From the NCBI RefSeq assembly GCF_900128955.1, contig NZ_FQTY01000010.1:1-64000 (forward strand): a DNA stretch of 64,000 nt, given 5' to 3'. The stretch comes from Tissierella praeacuta DSM 18095. GTDB taxonomy: Bacteria; Bacillota; Clostridia; Tissierellales; Tissierellaceae. Made by a program: the position numbers and the translations under genes. Positions 37,543 through 46,997 of this stretch are shown in pieces (positions within the stretch are counted from its first letter, which is position 1; the number at the start of each line of letters is the position of its first letter). Under the pieces are notes generated by a model. That model worked only from the letters and a program-made list of their open reading frames with translations, was not told the DNA's origin and did not search any database.

Positions 37543-37635
37543 GGTTTCCTCCTTGAATTTGTAATCTTAGTTCTTCGGAACTGGAAAATTGTATAATTTA
37601 TTTTCAAAATTCACAATCATCTTATAAATACTTAC

Positions 37636-38256
37636 TCAACTCTTGCTTTCATCTATTATTGCGTAATGTTTTGCTTTTACAAACAAGGTTCCTAAGTTTA
37701 GCGGTAGTTTTTCTAAAATAGTGAACAAGGTAATTTGACCTAAAGTTTTAGAACCCATTCTATTACTAAATTGTTCTATAGTTGAATTCCGTGCAAAATA
37801 TCTAAATAGTTTTTCAAAAAAGCTGTTAACAGAAGATATTGTTTTATCCTGTAACATCGCATCCAAATGAAATACAAGTATTTTAGAATAGTCAAGCCTC
37901 TTGTTGTGATAATCCAATAGTATAAGCTCACTCTCACCTGAATACTTCCACTTGAACTCCTTCTCTAAATCCTCAATAAACTTGACATACATTGAATGGC
38001 TAAATGACCACATGGTACCCTCAATAGTTACAATATGTTTTTCATCAGGATATGCATTATGCCAGTAAGCTCCATATCCAGGCAAATAGAAATTGATATT
38101 TTTACCAGAGCGGTGATGATAATATGGAAGGCTGTCAATAATGCTTCTACCAGCATCAGACTTAGGTCGTGCTAATAAAATACCTATAGTATCATTCAAT
38201 ATATCACTTTTTTCGATATCAGCTAAAATATCTTTATATTTAAGTGCTTGTAACAT
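37636..38256 (-). CDS. Unknown 206-residue protein
   Basis: No recognised domain. The first half has aromatic loops (YLPGYGAYWHNAYPDEKHI, EGTMWSFSHSMYVKFIEDLE), the second half helices (FFEKLFRYFARNSTIEQFSN). Histidines and acidic residues in the first half could form an active site, but there is no known pattern. It shares direction with the FRG pair (93-nt gap) and with the HEPN-like gene upstream (166-nt gap). Confidence 0.55.
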   Translation of the reverse strand: MLQALKYKDILADIEKSDILNDTIGILLARPKSDAGRSIIDSLPYYHHRSGKNINFYLPGYGAYWHNAYPDEKHIVTIEGTMWSFSHSMYVKFIEDLEKEFKWKYSGESELILLDYHNKRLDYSKILVFHLDAMLQDKTISSVNSFFEKLFRYFARNSTIEQFSNRMGSKTLGQITLFTILEKLPLNLGTLFVKAKHYAIIDESKS

Positions 38257-38422
38257 AATATCACTCCTACCGATTTGAATTTTGTATCTATTGCCAATCT
38301 AACCAACAAACTGTCTCCACATATGTTGGGACAAAAGTCTGATATTAATATGCAAAAATATAGGGTTTTTAATAAAGGCAGATCCCCTTTACACCCCTAT
38401 TAAGGTGATTAATTAAAATATT

Positions 38423-39265
38423 TCATGCAAAATAATAAAATAAATTATCAAATATTAAAATAACCTTTAAGGAATTAACTTCCGTTCCATATTCTGTATC
38501 TGCCCCATGTAGTATCGCATGCCTACCTATAGGTGATTGCATGCTTTTACCATGCTCAAAACTACAATATAATCTTTCATTAAAGAAGTTCTTGTATGCA
38601 TATCCGAAACTGTATGTTTCAGTCTCAGTAACTCTCTTTTCTAAATATCCTCTTATTTTGGTCCCCCCCATATGCCCAATATGATTTTCTGAATCTGCTA
38701 TGACTCCTTCTAGTTGAGAGATGAAAATGCAAGTTGATAGAAAATAATCTCCTCTTTTATGTGCATTAATTGCTTGTTTTAATATTGGGATTCGTTTTTT
38801 AAGAGTCTTGCTTTTTTCCCAATTATTTAAGAAATAATCTATCGCTTCTATATTATGCTTTTTTGTATAGTAATCATTAATCATTACTTCTAATTCATCT
38901 TCTCCAGAAGTAGCAGATACTTCTACAATCTTTCTCGCTTCTTCAACATTCATTTCAAGATGAGGTGACCATCCCAAATTGTACATTAAGTTATAGAATC
39001 TTTCCATACGCTCAAGTAATTGTTTTTTAAGTTCATTATTACTTTCTTCAGCTTCTTTCCTAAATCTATCTAGTGTTTCATTTCTATGTCTTTCTGATTG
39101 CTCTTTGATTCTAGCAAAATATTCTTTTTTCTGTTTTTTTATAGCCCTCGTTTGAAGTTCTCTCCACTCCTCTTCGATTAATCTGTTATCATTATTTCCC
39201 TTCTCTATAAGCTTAATTAAATATTCACAATTTTGTTTTAATATGCTATCATTATAATCTATCAT
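38423..39265 (-). CDS. HEPN-like protein with coiled-coil N-terminus
   Basis: 280 residues. The N-terminal third is a charged coiled coil (EWRELQTRAIKKQKKEYFAR to about 95). The C-terminus ends with RHAILHGADTEYGTEVNSLK, an R-x4-H motif (R248, H253) in the position used by HEPN ribonucleases and by Abi-type proteins with an RN--LHG-type signature. The domain before it (YFLSTCIFISQLEGVIADSE) fits a helical HEPN bundle. An RNA-cutting abortive-infection role is plausible. GAGGAGG lies 13 nt before ATG 39265, a little far. Confidence 0.5.
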   Translation of the reverse strand: MIDYNDSILKQNCEYLIKLIEKGNNDNRLIEEEWRELQTRAIKKQKKEYFARIKEQSERHRNETLDRFRKEAEESNNELKKQLLERMERFYNLMYNLGWSPHLEMNVEEARKIVEVSATSGEDELEVMINDYYTKKHNIEAIDYFLNNWEKSKTLKKRIPILKQAINAHKRGDYFLSTCIFISQLEGVIADSENHIGHMGGTKIRGYLEKRVTETETYSFGYAYKNFFNERLYCSFEHGKSMQSPIGRHAILHGADTEYGTEVNSLKVILIFDNLFYYFA

Positions 39266-39897
39266 ATAAGTAACAAAACCTCCTCAGCAAAAATTAAGTC
39301 TTTAATTTATCCCAAAGTAATACTAATATTTAAGATAATTATACCACATATCCTATATTTTCCACTTTTAAAACAATAAAAAAGCCAGTTAGGATTACAA
39401 CTGTCTCTAACCTTAGTGCTATTGTTATTCAATTATGCACTTAACATCCGTTCAATCTAGAAAACTTACAACTATCCTCTCATTTCCAAACACCGTCATC
39501 TTCTTAATACATTTAAAGACAAACACATCAAATTCTTTTATCGTTACTATATATTTAATAACCTAAATAAACTCCCTAGCTTTATACCTCCTTAACTCAT
39601 CCTCATCTGTATTCTTCCACTTTTTTATAAAACTGCTCTCATTTTTACCAAATCATTAAAGCTACTTGCAAATGAACTGCTTACTCAGATATTCCTATTA
39701 CTCACTAGTCTAACACACAGGGGGATTGAGATGGAATCACTAGTCAAATTAGTATTTAAACTATCTATTCAATGTTGCTTCATCTGTAAAATGAGCCTTT
39801 GTAATTTTATTTCTTATGCAGTAGTAGCTAAATCATACAACGCTAAATTCCATATAAAAGATTCCAAGGATATTCTGCACCATAAGTTTTATCATCT
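39266..39897. other. Intergenic stretch with no supported gene
   Basis: AT-rich, with scattered short ORFs only. A 96-codon plus-strand ORF (39731-40021) overlaps the end of the recombinase gene and looks like a shadow. No repeat or clear terminator was found apart from a weak GTTAG/CTAAC pairing near 39390. Confidence 0.5.
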
Positions 39898-41166
39898 TTA
39901 CCTAAAACAAAATTCTGTAAATGGAATCCTGACTTTATCCTTATTTTTACTGCATATCTCTAAGTACTCATTAAAAATCAAAATCTTTTCACCCCTATTC
40001 CTAACTATTTCTTCATCATAACTCCCATTCCCACAAACAGTATCTCCTAAAATTTCCTTTACCCACTCTTCATTCAATGTAGGAGAATCAGCACACCTTT
40101 CTTTCCCCTTTTCAATCCTTGTCGCACATCTCCAAACTACCTTATCCCTTTCAGTTCTTCTTCTATAAGAAGCCCCACAATACCCACATATTAATAAGTT
40201 ACCAAGAAGATATTTACCATTATACTTTCTAATACTGGACTCCACCGTACCATCTTCTTTATAGACTAATCTTGCTCGTCTATTCATTTCTTCCTGAACT
40301 CTATCATATACTTCATCAGAAATAATGGCTGGATGACTATCCGTTACATAGTAGCGATTCTTTTGCCCATCGTTCTTGCTTTTTCTTCCCGTCATAAAAT
40401 CTTCTGTATAAGTCTTTTGCAACATGGTATCACCTTTATACTTTTCATTTTTGAGTATCTTTTGAATAACTGCTGTAGCCCATATTTCTTTTCCCGTAGC
40501 TGTTTTAATCTGTTTTTGTTCCAAATACTCTTTAATTTGCTGCAAGGTACTTCCTTCCAAATATAATTGATAGATTTTCCTTATGATATCAGATTCCTCT
40601 GGTACTATTATCAATTTATCATTTTTACATCTGTATCCCATAGGACTTTTACCAGCAAAGTTATCTCCTCTTTCAAATTTACGTTGATATCCCCACCGAA
40701 TGTTTTCACTCAAATTCCGACTTTCTTCCTGAGCTAAAGCTCCATTAAATGCAATATCAATTTCTTTTTCCTCTTCAAGAGAATTTAAGTCTTCCTTTTC
40801 AAAATAGATATTGATACCTCTCGCTTTTAATCCTCGTATAATTGTTAATATGTCTAATACATTTCGAGATAATCTACTGATGGACTTAGTAATAATATAA
40901 TCAATTTCCCCTTTATACGCTTTCTTCAACATTGCATCTAAACCATTACGTTCATCTTTTCTAAGCCCACTTTCATAGTCATAAAACACACCAGCAAAAT
41001 CCCATTCTGGATTATTTTGAATTAACTTTGTATACTGTCTAATTTGAAGGTCGATACTGCCTTGCTGGCTTTCACGCTCTGTACTCACTCTACAATATGC
41101 CGCTACATTTAATTTACCCTTACTCTCCAAAGAATTTTTCGCAGGAATAATCATAATCTTTTTCAT
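39898..41166 (-). CDS. Large serine recombinase
   Basis: 422 residues. The resolvase catalytic domain has Ser28 (AAYCRVSTERESQQGS) and the arginines of ITKSISRLSRN. A recombinase domain (about 175-290) and the zinc ribbon CGYCGASYRR with CATRIEKGKERC follow. The C-terminal coiled coil is short, so the protein is smaller than the 550-residue recombinases at 46998 and 49570. AGGAGG precedes ATG 41166. It may integrate and excise a small element within the defence island; its attachment sites were not identified. Confidence 0.85.
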   Translation of the reverse strand: MKKIMIIPAKNSLESKGKLNVAAYCRVSTERESQQGSIDLQIRQYTKLIQNNPEWDFAGVFYDYESGLRKDERNGLDAMLKKAYKGEIDYIITKSISRLSRNVLDILTIIRGLKARGINIYFEKEDLNSLEEEKEIDIAFNGALAQEESRNLSENIRWGYQRKFERGDNFAGKSPMGYRCKNDKLIIVPEESDIIRKIYQLYLEGSTLQQIKEYLEQKQIKTATGKEIWATAVIQKILKNEKYKGDTMLQKTYTEDFMTGRKSKNDGQKNRYYVTDSHPAIISDEVYDRVQEEMNRRARLVYKEDGTVESSIRKYNGKYLLGNLLICGYCGASYRRRTERDKVVWRCATRIEKGKERCADSPTLNEEWVKEILGDTVCGNGSYDEEIVRNRGEKILIFNEYLEICSKNKDKVRIPFTEFCFR

Positions 41167-41211
41167 AAATAAATCCTCCTTATTCTAATCCTTAAATTAA
41201 TCAACAAAAAA

Positions 41212-41238
41212 GACGTAAAAGCTCAATAGCTCTTACGC
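41212..41238 (-). terminator. Terminator after the small zinc-ribbon gene
   Basis: GCGTAAGAGCT pairs with AGCTTTTACGTC across ATTG on the minus strand, followed by TTTTTT (41211-41206). It lies 18 nt after the stop at 41256. Confidence 0.75.
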
Positions 41239-41255
41239 CCCTAAAATTTTACTCT

Positions 41256-41465
41256 TTACTCATTTTCAATTATTGATAGTTCTATATAACTATCTTCTTT
41301 TACTAACCGACGTAAATATTCTTTGCCTCCATCTAAACTACATCTGCCACAAAAACACGTTACAAAATCGTGTACAATTTTAGATTCAATAATATCACCA
41401 CAGTATTTACATTGGATACTATTTTTCAATATCTTTCCCCATTTTATCTCCTTAGAATTGCTCAT
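41256..41465 (-). CDS. Small zinc-ribbon protein
   Basis: 69 residues with two cysteine pairs: CKYCGDIIESK and TCFCGRCSLDGGKEYLRR. This small family is common in Clostridia and mobile elements (I recall it as a DUF, CKHCGD-type). The function is unknown; zinc binding is inferred from the cysteines. It is a single-gene unit with its own terminator, next to the serine recombinase. Confidence 0.7.
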   Translation of the reverse strand: MSNSKEIKWGKILKNSIQCKYCGDIIESKIVHDFVTCFCGRCSLDGGKEYLRRLVKEDSYIELSIIENE

Positions 41466-41502
41466 ATTTATCTCCTTATCGATGCAACAGGACTACAACT
41501 TC

Positions 41503-41561
41503 TGTATGCCTTGAGGTGACAATAAAGATGTCGTAAGCACCTAGTATCCCCTTGGCGGAAG
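41503..41561 (+). repeat. Core element, copy 6
   Basis: TGTATGCCTTGAGGTGACAA, TAAAGATGTCGTAAGCACCT, AGTATCCCCTTGGCGGAA. In this copy GAGGTG can pair with CACCT around an inner GACA/TGTC pair. The rest of the gap to 41883 has no gene. Confidence 0.75.
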
Positions 41562-41883
41562 AATATATTTCTAAAGTTCTAGCAATTCTACCACATTTTT
41601 TTGATTTTTAAATTTCTCCCACAACATTACTTGCTACATTTAGACAAAGTTTATCTTGATAATTTGATACTTACTTTTTACCAATATATTAAATACTTTT
41701 CATATCAAAATTGTAAGCAACAAAACCCTCAAATGCTTATTTATTTAAAGACTTTGTTTTTTACAATTTAAAGTATTATCTTATCGAGTGATATGTACTG
41801 TCATTGCATGATCTCTTATAGGGTAGAGTATGCCATTACTACATATTTTATAAATTGAGATCATGCTATAAATATAATGGAAA

Positions 41884-41918
41884 GTTACAGACCATCATTT
41901 GAAGTGGTGATCTGTAAC
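41884..41918 (-). terminator. Hairpin after the Avs-like gene
   Basis: GTTACAGATCACCA pairs with TGATGGTCTGTAAC with two mismatches on the minus strand, followed by TTTCC. It is placed right after the stop at 41925. Confidence 0.5.
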
Positions 41919-41924
41919 CCAATC

Positions 41925-44900
41925 CTACTCAAATAATTGTATAATATCACTCCATTCATGATTGTTATTACTTGGATTGATATTATGAACATGCACAATA
42001 GGCAAATTAATTTTACCTTTTCCGCTCAATATTAGTTTATGAACCTCAATGTTTGAGATAAGTAACGCTTCTATTTTAAATAGCTCGTTTCTGTTTAAAT
42101 ATAAATAAAAGTGTTGTATTATATCGTATGAAATATGTGCCCATTGTGAATTCATACTTTCCACTTTTTGTGAATTAATAACATCATTTAAAAATTCAAA
42201 CATGTCATCGTCACATAAAAATTCATACAATCGTGAAAAAACATAATCATAACCACTATTTCTTAATGTATAACCAAATTTTTGTTCAGAAATAAGTTTG
42301 CAAAATTGTTTGAGATAATTGTTAAATTTAATGGGTCTTTCAGATTCAATTCTATCTAAAAACTCAAGACAATCACTATCTCGTAGTATTCTTTTACTCG
42401 AATTAATTTCAAGTTTAGTTAGTAACTCATCAAATGTACAAGACGTAATATTTTTTATGCTACCACTTAATCCACTTGTAGGGTAATAATACTTTTCATT
42501 TATCTCTTCAATTTTATATAACTTTTGTATGTCATAATTATTCTCGGTGCAATACGATTTAATAGCTTGCTTAGTTTCCGCCAACCACTTCATGTTATAA
42601 GCACTATATTCTTGTGTTATATTGAAGTATTTATAAAAAAATACCCATGTCTCCAAGACATCTTTTAATTTAATTGTGTTTGCGTATAGCAAATCATTAA
42701 AAACACGGCGAACAATATGAATTTTATCATCATTATTGCCTTTTACTGCTTTTATCAACTGATATAGCATATCAACTGATTCATTATAGGCACAAAGTGC
42801 AAATATTTCATAAAATCTTAATAGATAATTACTGTCTGAAACAGGTTCTGTCAATAGATTAATATGGATTACATCATCTAAATATTTTTTCCATAAGTCG
42901 GGTTTAATATTTATAATAGCTTCAAGGCATATTATCAAATCATATAGAACATCTTCTTTATGCTCAGTATAACCATTTGCAAAGCATCTTTTATAGTCAT
43001 CCAATTGTATCATAAATTCATTAGGCATCTTTATCTGTTCTGCACAACTCTTAATAGCTTGAAATTCAGAAGTCCTATCAGTTAAAGACCATTTCCAAAT
43101 CACTCCTTCTTTACCTGCAATTTTATACATATAATTGGTTGTTTGTATATTTTCACCGAGAGTATATAAAAAAGGTAAAATGATTGGAGAAGCAAAACAA
43201 TTCCATTTTGATTCACTTTCTAGTAGTGACAATGTGCTTTTGAACTTAGTAATTAAATATTTTCTAAATTCAATTATTTCAAAGCTTAGTTTTATTAACT
43301 TGTTAAAAATATCGGATACATATTCATAAAAATATAAGTGTGATGAATAGTTGATAATAGATTGCTTCAAATGCGTTTCAACAATTATTTTGCAATCTTC
43401 AAAATCTAATGGGTTAGCAAATATATTTCCGACTAGATGATTTGCACATAGCATTAATTCAAACCTTTCTCGTTCACTATTATCTATGAAATTATAATAA
43501 TCATCTGCAATATATTTAAAATCTTCTTTTATGCCAATATACCCTAAGCAAAATGCTAAATTCATAAATGATAGCATTTTATATTCGCTGGTTTCGAATT
43601 TACTAAATTTAAAATCATCTAGAAATTTCGTTCCTAGATTACGAATATCATCAAGTATGACATTAAAATTTTCTTTAATATTTCTATTTTGAATTTGCCA
43701 AGAGACCAGTTGTAAAACAACAGGCTTCGACGGTTTTAAAGAGCATATTAGGTCAATATTTTCCATAATGCTGTCCCATTTATCATCATTATAGGTATTT
43801 TCTAAAAATGTAAACAATTCTCTTCCTGTTGCAAAGAAAGGTAATAGTGAAAATGTTTTAGTGAAATTCTTATAATTATTTTTTTGGGTTGCATCAAACC
43901 AACCATTGAAAAAATTGCTCATAAATATCTGTACAACACTTGGTTTTATTGTGTTAATACAGTTGATATTATGTGAAAATATGTTCTTTTCACAAATTCT
44001 GCATACTTTACCTAAACTTTTTATTAGCTCTTGATAATAAGGGTATATTTCAATTTTACCATTTATTTCTTTGCTGAATATTTTTACGATTTCACAAATA
44101 TCTCGGTTAGAGAAATGTTTCTCAAGAATAGAAATGCTTCTTTCATTTTTTCCATTTTCACTAAGCAACAAGGCATCATTTATTATATTTTCCATTTCTT
44201 TAAAAGTATAATTTTTCTGTTTTGGTACAGCTTCGCCTGGCAAAAAGTAAAAATCATTAATAACTTCATCGTAAACGTACCCAGCATATTCTGTAGACTT
44301 ATTAAATTGTTCAAAAATTTTCAAGGAAGAAGCAATGTTTACCAATAAGTCATCTCTTTTATAAGCTATTGCTATTGATAACGCAAACTGTATTTCTTCT
44401 CTGATACAATCAATTTTCTGTCCTATTGTAAATCCTTCAGCAACATATTCCGCATTTAATTTTTCTGCAAATAAAATCTGCTGAGAGCTTTCTTTTAGCA
44501 AATCATAATTCAAATTGTGACGTTCATATACACACTCATCATTGTCATAAAAGTATTTAGCTATCTTTATTTTTATTTCATCCAATTTTTCATCTGAATA
44601 AATAGTGTGTGTATAGCCTTTAAAAAACACCCTAACATCGCTTATTTCACATGAAATCTTTTCATTTTCTACGTTAACTAACGGTTGTAATTTTTTAAAA
44701 ATATCTATCCATGCGTGATATGGTAATTTTAAATTTTTGTTAATTTCAAAAAACAAATCAGCACTTAATGGTCTCTCTATGATTGAAAGGATTGTTGCTA
44801 TTGACAATTCAATTTCGGAAATATGTTCTTTAGTTGTTATATATGAAGTAATTTCAGTTTTACAGTACTCCCATATCGCCTCATAATACTTATCAACGCC

Positions 44901-46508
44901 AAATTTCAATTTTCTGCTCTCAATTATTGCGCTAAACGTTTCAATATCTTGACACTTCTCAGCTTCCTTAGCGGCAAATATGGCACTTAAAGCATTTCCT
45001 TTGCTTACTTCAAATATTATGTCTTTAACAATATTAATATCAAGTACAGCAGGTAATGAAGCCAATAACAATGCTACATCATCTTTTTCAAGAGCTGGCA
45101 TATCACAAGTTTTAACATATTTATCATCAACTATCCATGATGGATATTTATGTTTATATGCTTCATATGGTTGTCCTACAATTAGTAGACATACATTATC
45201 AGGTATATTATCAGGGTAACAAAATCTATTTAAAAATGTTTCTTCTTCACCACTTCTTGCTGCATGATCTATACCATCAATAGCAACAATAATTTTCCTA
45301 TTCAGCTTTTTACCCAACTCCCCCAATATTCTCAATGTTTCGGACTGTAAATCAGCGTCATCTATCCAATCGATAAAAGGGGTTATTGGAATGTTGTAAA
45401 GGTCAATATCATTTTTATAAATATATTCAACAATTTGTATATATAAGTCACCCCACAACCCCCTGTAAGAAGAAATACCTTTGTCACTACCCATATTGGA
45501 GCCATCAGCCATTATTGGTTTAAAAGCATGAAATCTAAAATCAATTGCTTTTTCAATAGAATATAAATAACTTACCAATGTTGTCTTACCACTTTGTGGA
45601 CTTCCTGATAAAAAGACAATTTTTTTGTCAGTTTCATATAAAACATCTTTTAATTTTGAAGCGAATAATTTTCTACTCTCAAAACCATTTGCAATTACAG
45701 GCAAATTATGTTTACCTACGCAACGATTTGGTAAGGTTTCAAACATAGCTTGTATAACCATATCATTAGTAACTTCTTGTGATTTTCTTTTTAGTTTTCC
45801 TTCTTTAGTTACCCAATCAGATAATTTTGACTTCAACTTATCCAAAATGTCATTAGCTCTTCTTCTATCAACAGAATACATCTTCTCTATTTTATCAATA
45901 ATAATTTCATTATTATCAAATAAATCTGGCTGTGCTAATTGTATATCAAAATTTTCAAGGAATTTTAATCGTAAATCTTCCTTGGTTGTATTGAGGTGTT
46001 CTATTTTTTCTAAAAACTTACCCCATACAGTATCCCATTCAGGTTCCTTCATGACAATTTCATCTATTGATTTTGCATCTTTGATTGTAGATTTTATGTA
46101 ATCCCAAAATGTACTTAACTTTGGACGCAAATATATACCCTTATCTTTATTGCCATTATAATCACCAGAGCTTTTGCGATTAGTATATAAAATGAATTGC
46201 AAGTCGTTTGAGTCATTATAAAGGTTATGCCATTCTAATGAAAAATCCTCTAAGTATTTGTTAATTAATGTTTCTAATCCAAGACTGGAATTATCAGTAG
46301 TATGCTTTACTTGAAACCTTTTCTCTGTTTTATTTTTGTATCGTATAACTACATCATCTAATTTTTGTGAATCATCTGCTTGAAAAATAACAGCTCTCAC
46401 AATAGAATTGGGATCAATTAAGTCTACAAGGAAATCAATTCCTATATACCATTCGTACCATGTACTTGTTTGATCACCTGCAGTGGGGTTTGTCATTTCT
46501 TTTTTCAT
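41925..46508 (-). CDS. Avs-like protein: DUF4297/Cap4 nuclease, STAND NTPase, helical repeat sensor
   Basis: 1527 residues. The N-terminus (15-110) fits a DUF4297/Cap4-type PD-(D/E)xK nuclease: WYEWYIGIDFLVDLI, then D51-D52 in KLDDVVIRY and Q66-K68 in RFQVKHT. A STAND ATPase follows: Walker A FLSGSPQSGKTTL (299-311), Walker B KIIVAIDGIDHA (405-416) and a sensor LLIVGQPYEAY. From about 560 to the end are helical repeats that in Avs proteins recognise phage terminase or portal. Recognition would trigger DNA cleavage and cell arrest. It is a single gene with GGAGG before ATG 46508. The group within the Avs family is unresolved. Confidence 0.75.
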   Translation of the reverse strand: MKKEMTNPTAGDQTSTWYEWYIGIDFLVDLIDPNSIVRAVIFQADDSQKLDDVVIRYKNKTEKRFQVKHTTDNSSLGLETLINKYLEDFSLEWHNLYNDSNDLQFILYTNRKSSGDYNGNKDKGIYLRPKLSTFWDYIKSTIKDAKSIDEIVMKEPEWDTVWGKFLEKIEHLNTTKEDLRLKFLENFDIQLAQPDLFDNNEIIIDKIEKMYSVDRRRANDILDKLKSKLSDWVTKEGKLKRKSQEVTNDMVIQAMFETLPNRCVGKHNLPVIANGFESRKLFASKLKDVLYETDKKIVFLSGSPQSGKTTLVSYLYSIEKAIDFRFHAFKPIMADGSNMGSDKGISSYRGLWGDLYIQIVEYIYKNDIDLYNIPITPFIDWIDDADLQSETLRILGELGKKLNRKIIVAIDGIDHAARSGEEETFLNRFCYPDNIPDNVCLLIVGQPYEAYKHKYPSWIVDDKYVKTCDMPALEKDDVALLLASLPAVLDINIVKDIIFEVSKGNALSAIFAAKEAEKCQDIETFSAIIESRKLKFGVDKYYEAIWEYCKTEITSYITTKEHISEIELSIATILSIIERPLSADLFFEINKNLKLPYHAWIDIFKKLQPLVNVENEKISCEISDVRVFFKGYTHTIYSDEKLDEIKIKIAKYFYDNDECVYERHNLNYDLLKESSQQILFAEKLNAEYVAEGFTIGQKIDCIREEIQFALSIAIAYKRDDLLVNIASSLKIFEQFNKSTEYAGYVYDEVINDFYFLPGEAVPKQKNYTFKEMENIINDALLLSENGKNERSISILEKHFSNRDICEIVKIFSKEINGKIEIYPYYQELIKSLGKVCRICEKNIFSHNINCINTIKPSVVQIFMSNFFNGWFDATQKNNYKNFTKTFSLLPFFATGRELFTFLENTYNDDKWDSIMENIDLICSLKPSKPVVLQLVSWQIQNRNIKENFNVILDDIRNLGTKFLDDFKFSKFETSEYKMLSFMNLAFCLGYIGIKEDFKYIADDYYNFIDNSERERFELMLCANHLVGNIFANPLDFEDCKIIVETHLKQSIINYSSHLYFYEYVSDIFNKLIKLSFEIIEFRKYLITKFKSTLSLLESESKWNCFASPIILPFLYTLGENIQTTNYMYKIAGKEGVIWKWSLTDRTSEFQAIKSCAEQIKMPNEFMIQLDDYKRCFANGYTEHKEDVLYDLIICLEAIINIKPDLWKKYLDDVIHINLLTEPVSDSNYLLRFYEIFALCAYNESVDMLYQLIKAVKGNNDDKIHIVRRVFNDLLYANTIKLKDVLETWVFFYKYFNITQEYSAYNMKWLAETKQAIKSYCTENNYDIQKLYKIEEINEKYYYPTSGLSGSIKNITSCTFDELLTKLEINSSKRILRDSDCLEFLDRIESERPIKFNNYLKQFCKLISEQKFGYTLRNSGYDYVFSRLYEFLCDDDMFEFLNDVINSQKVESMNSQWAHISYDIIQHFYLYLNRNELFKIEALLISNIEVHKLILSGKGKINLPIVHVHNINPSNNNHEWSDIIQLFE

Positions 46509-46897
46509 AAATAAGCCTCCAAAATCCGCTTTTAGATATTTCTATATCATAATCGTTCTTTTTTAACATTATTTTCTCACTAGAATAATGTTTATACCAG
46601 GCCCTCAGCCTTATAGACACGAACTTTCCATTATTGTTAATACCTGCAATACAAGTTCCTATTTATCTGATTGTCTATAAATAATTCATATGCCACATAA
46701 TTTTACTACTATACATCATCTTCTGAAGTTCATGCCATTCACCTACTACTTGAATATAGCTGATAGAAGGTAGCATCAAATCTAGTATAATTGTATATCC
46801 TTAAAGGAACTTTTACAAGACAATATTAGTCAATATCATATTCTGTTGCTACAGCTCTCACATCTTTAATATATATCTGAGTGATAATCTGCCAACA

Positions 46898-46928
46898 CTA
46901 AAACCCTCAGTCTATCTGAGGATTTTAG
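46898..46928 (-). terminator. Terminator after the recombinase genes
   Basis: CTAAAACCCTCAG (46898-46910) pairs with CTGAGGATTTTAG (46916-46928) with one mismatch around TCTAT. It lies 70 nt after the stop at 46998. A degraded version exists near 32325-32350. The gap 46509-46897 holds no gene and should contain one end of the conjugative element. Confidence 0.65.
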
Positions 46929-46997
46929 TCTTAATATATTCTCATTGCTTTAAGAGCAGTAACTTGCTTTCTATCCTTGTTACTGCTCCCGCTATTC

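Noticed and set aside
45625-46101. 158-codon plus-strand ORF
   Set aside because: Lies wholly inside the Avs-like gene on the other strand, no ribosome binding site, composition as expected for an antisense frame.
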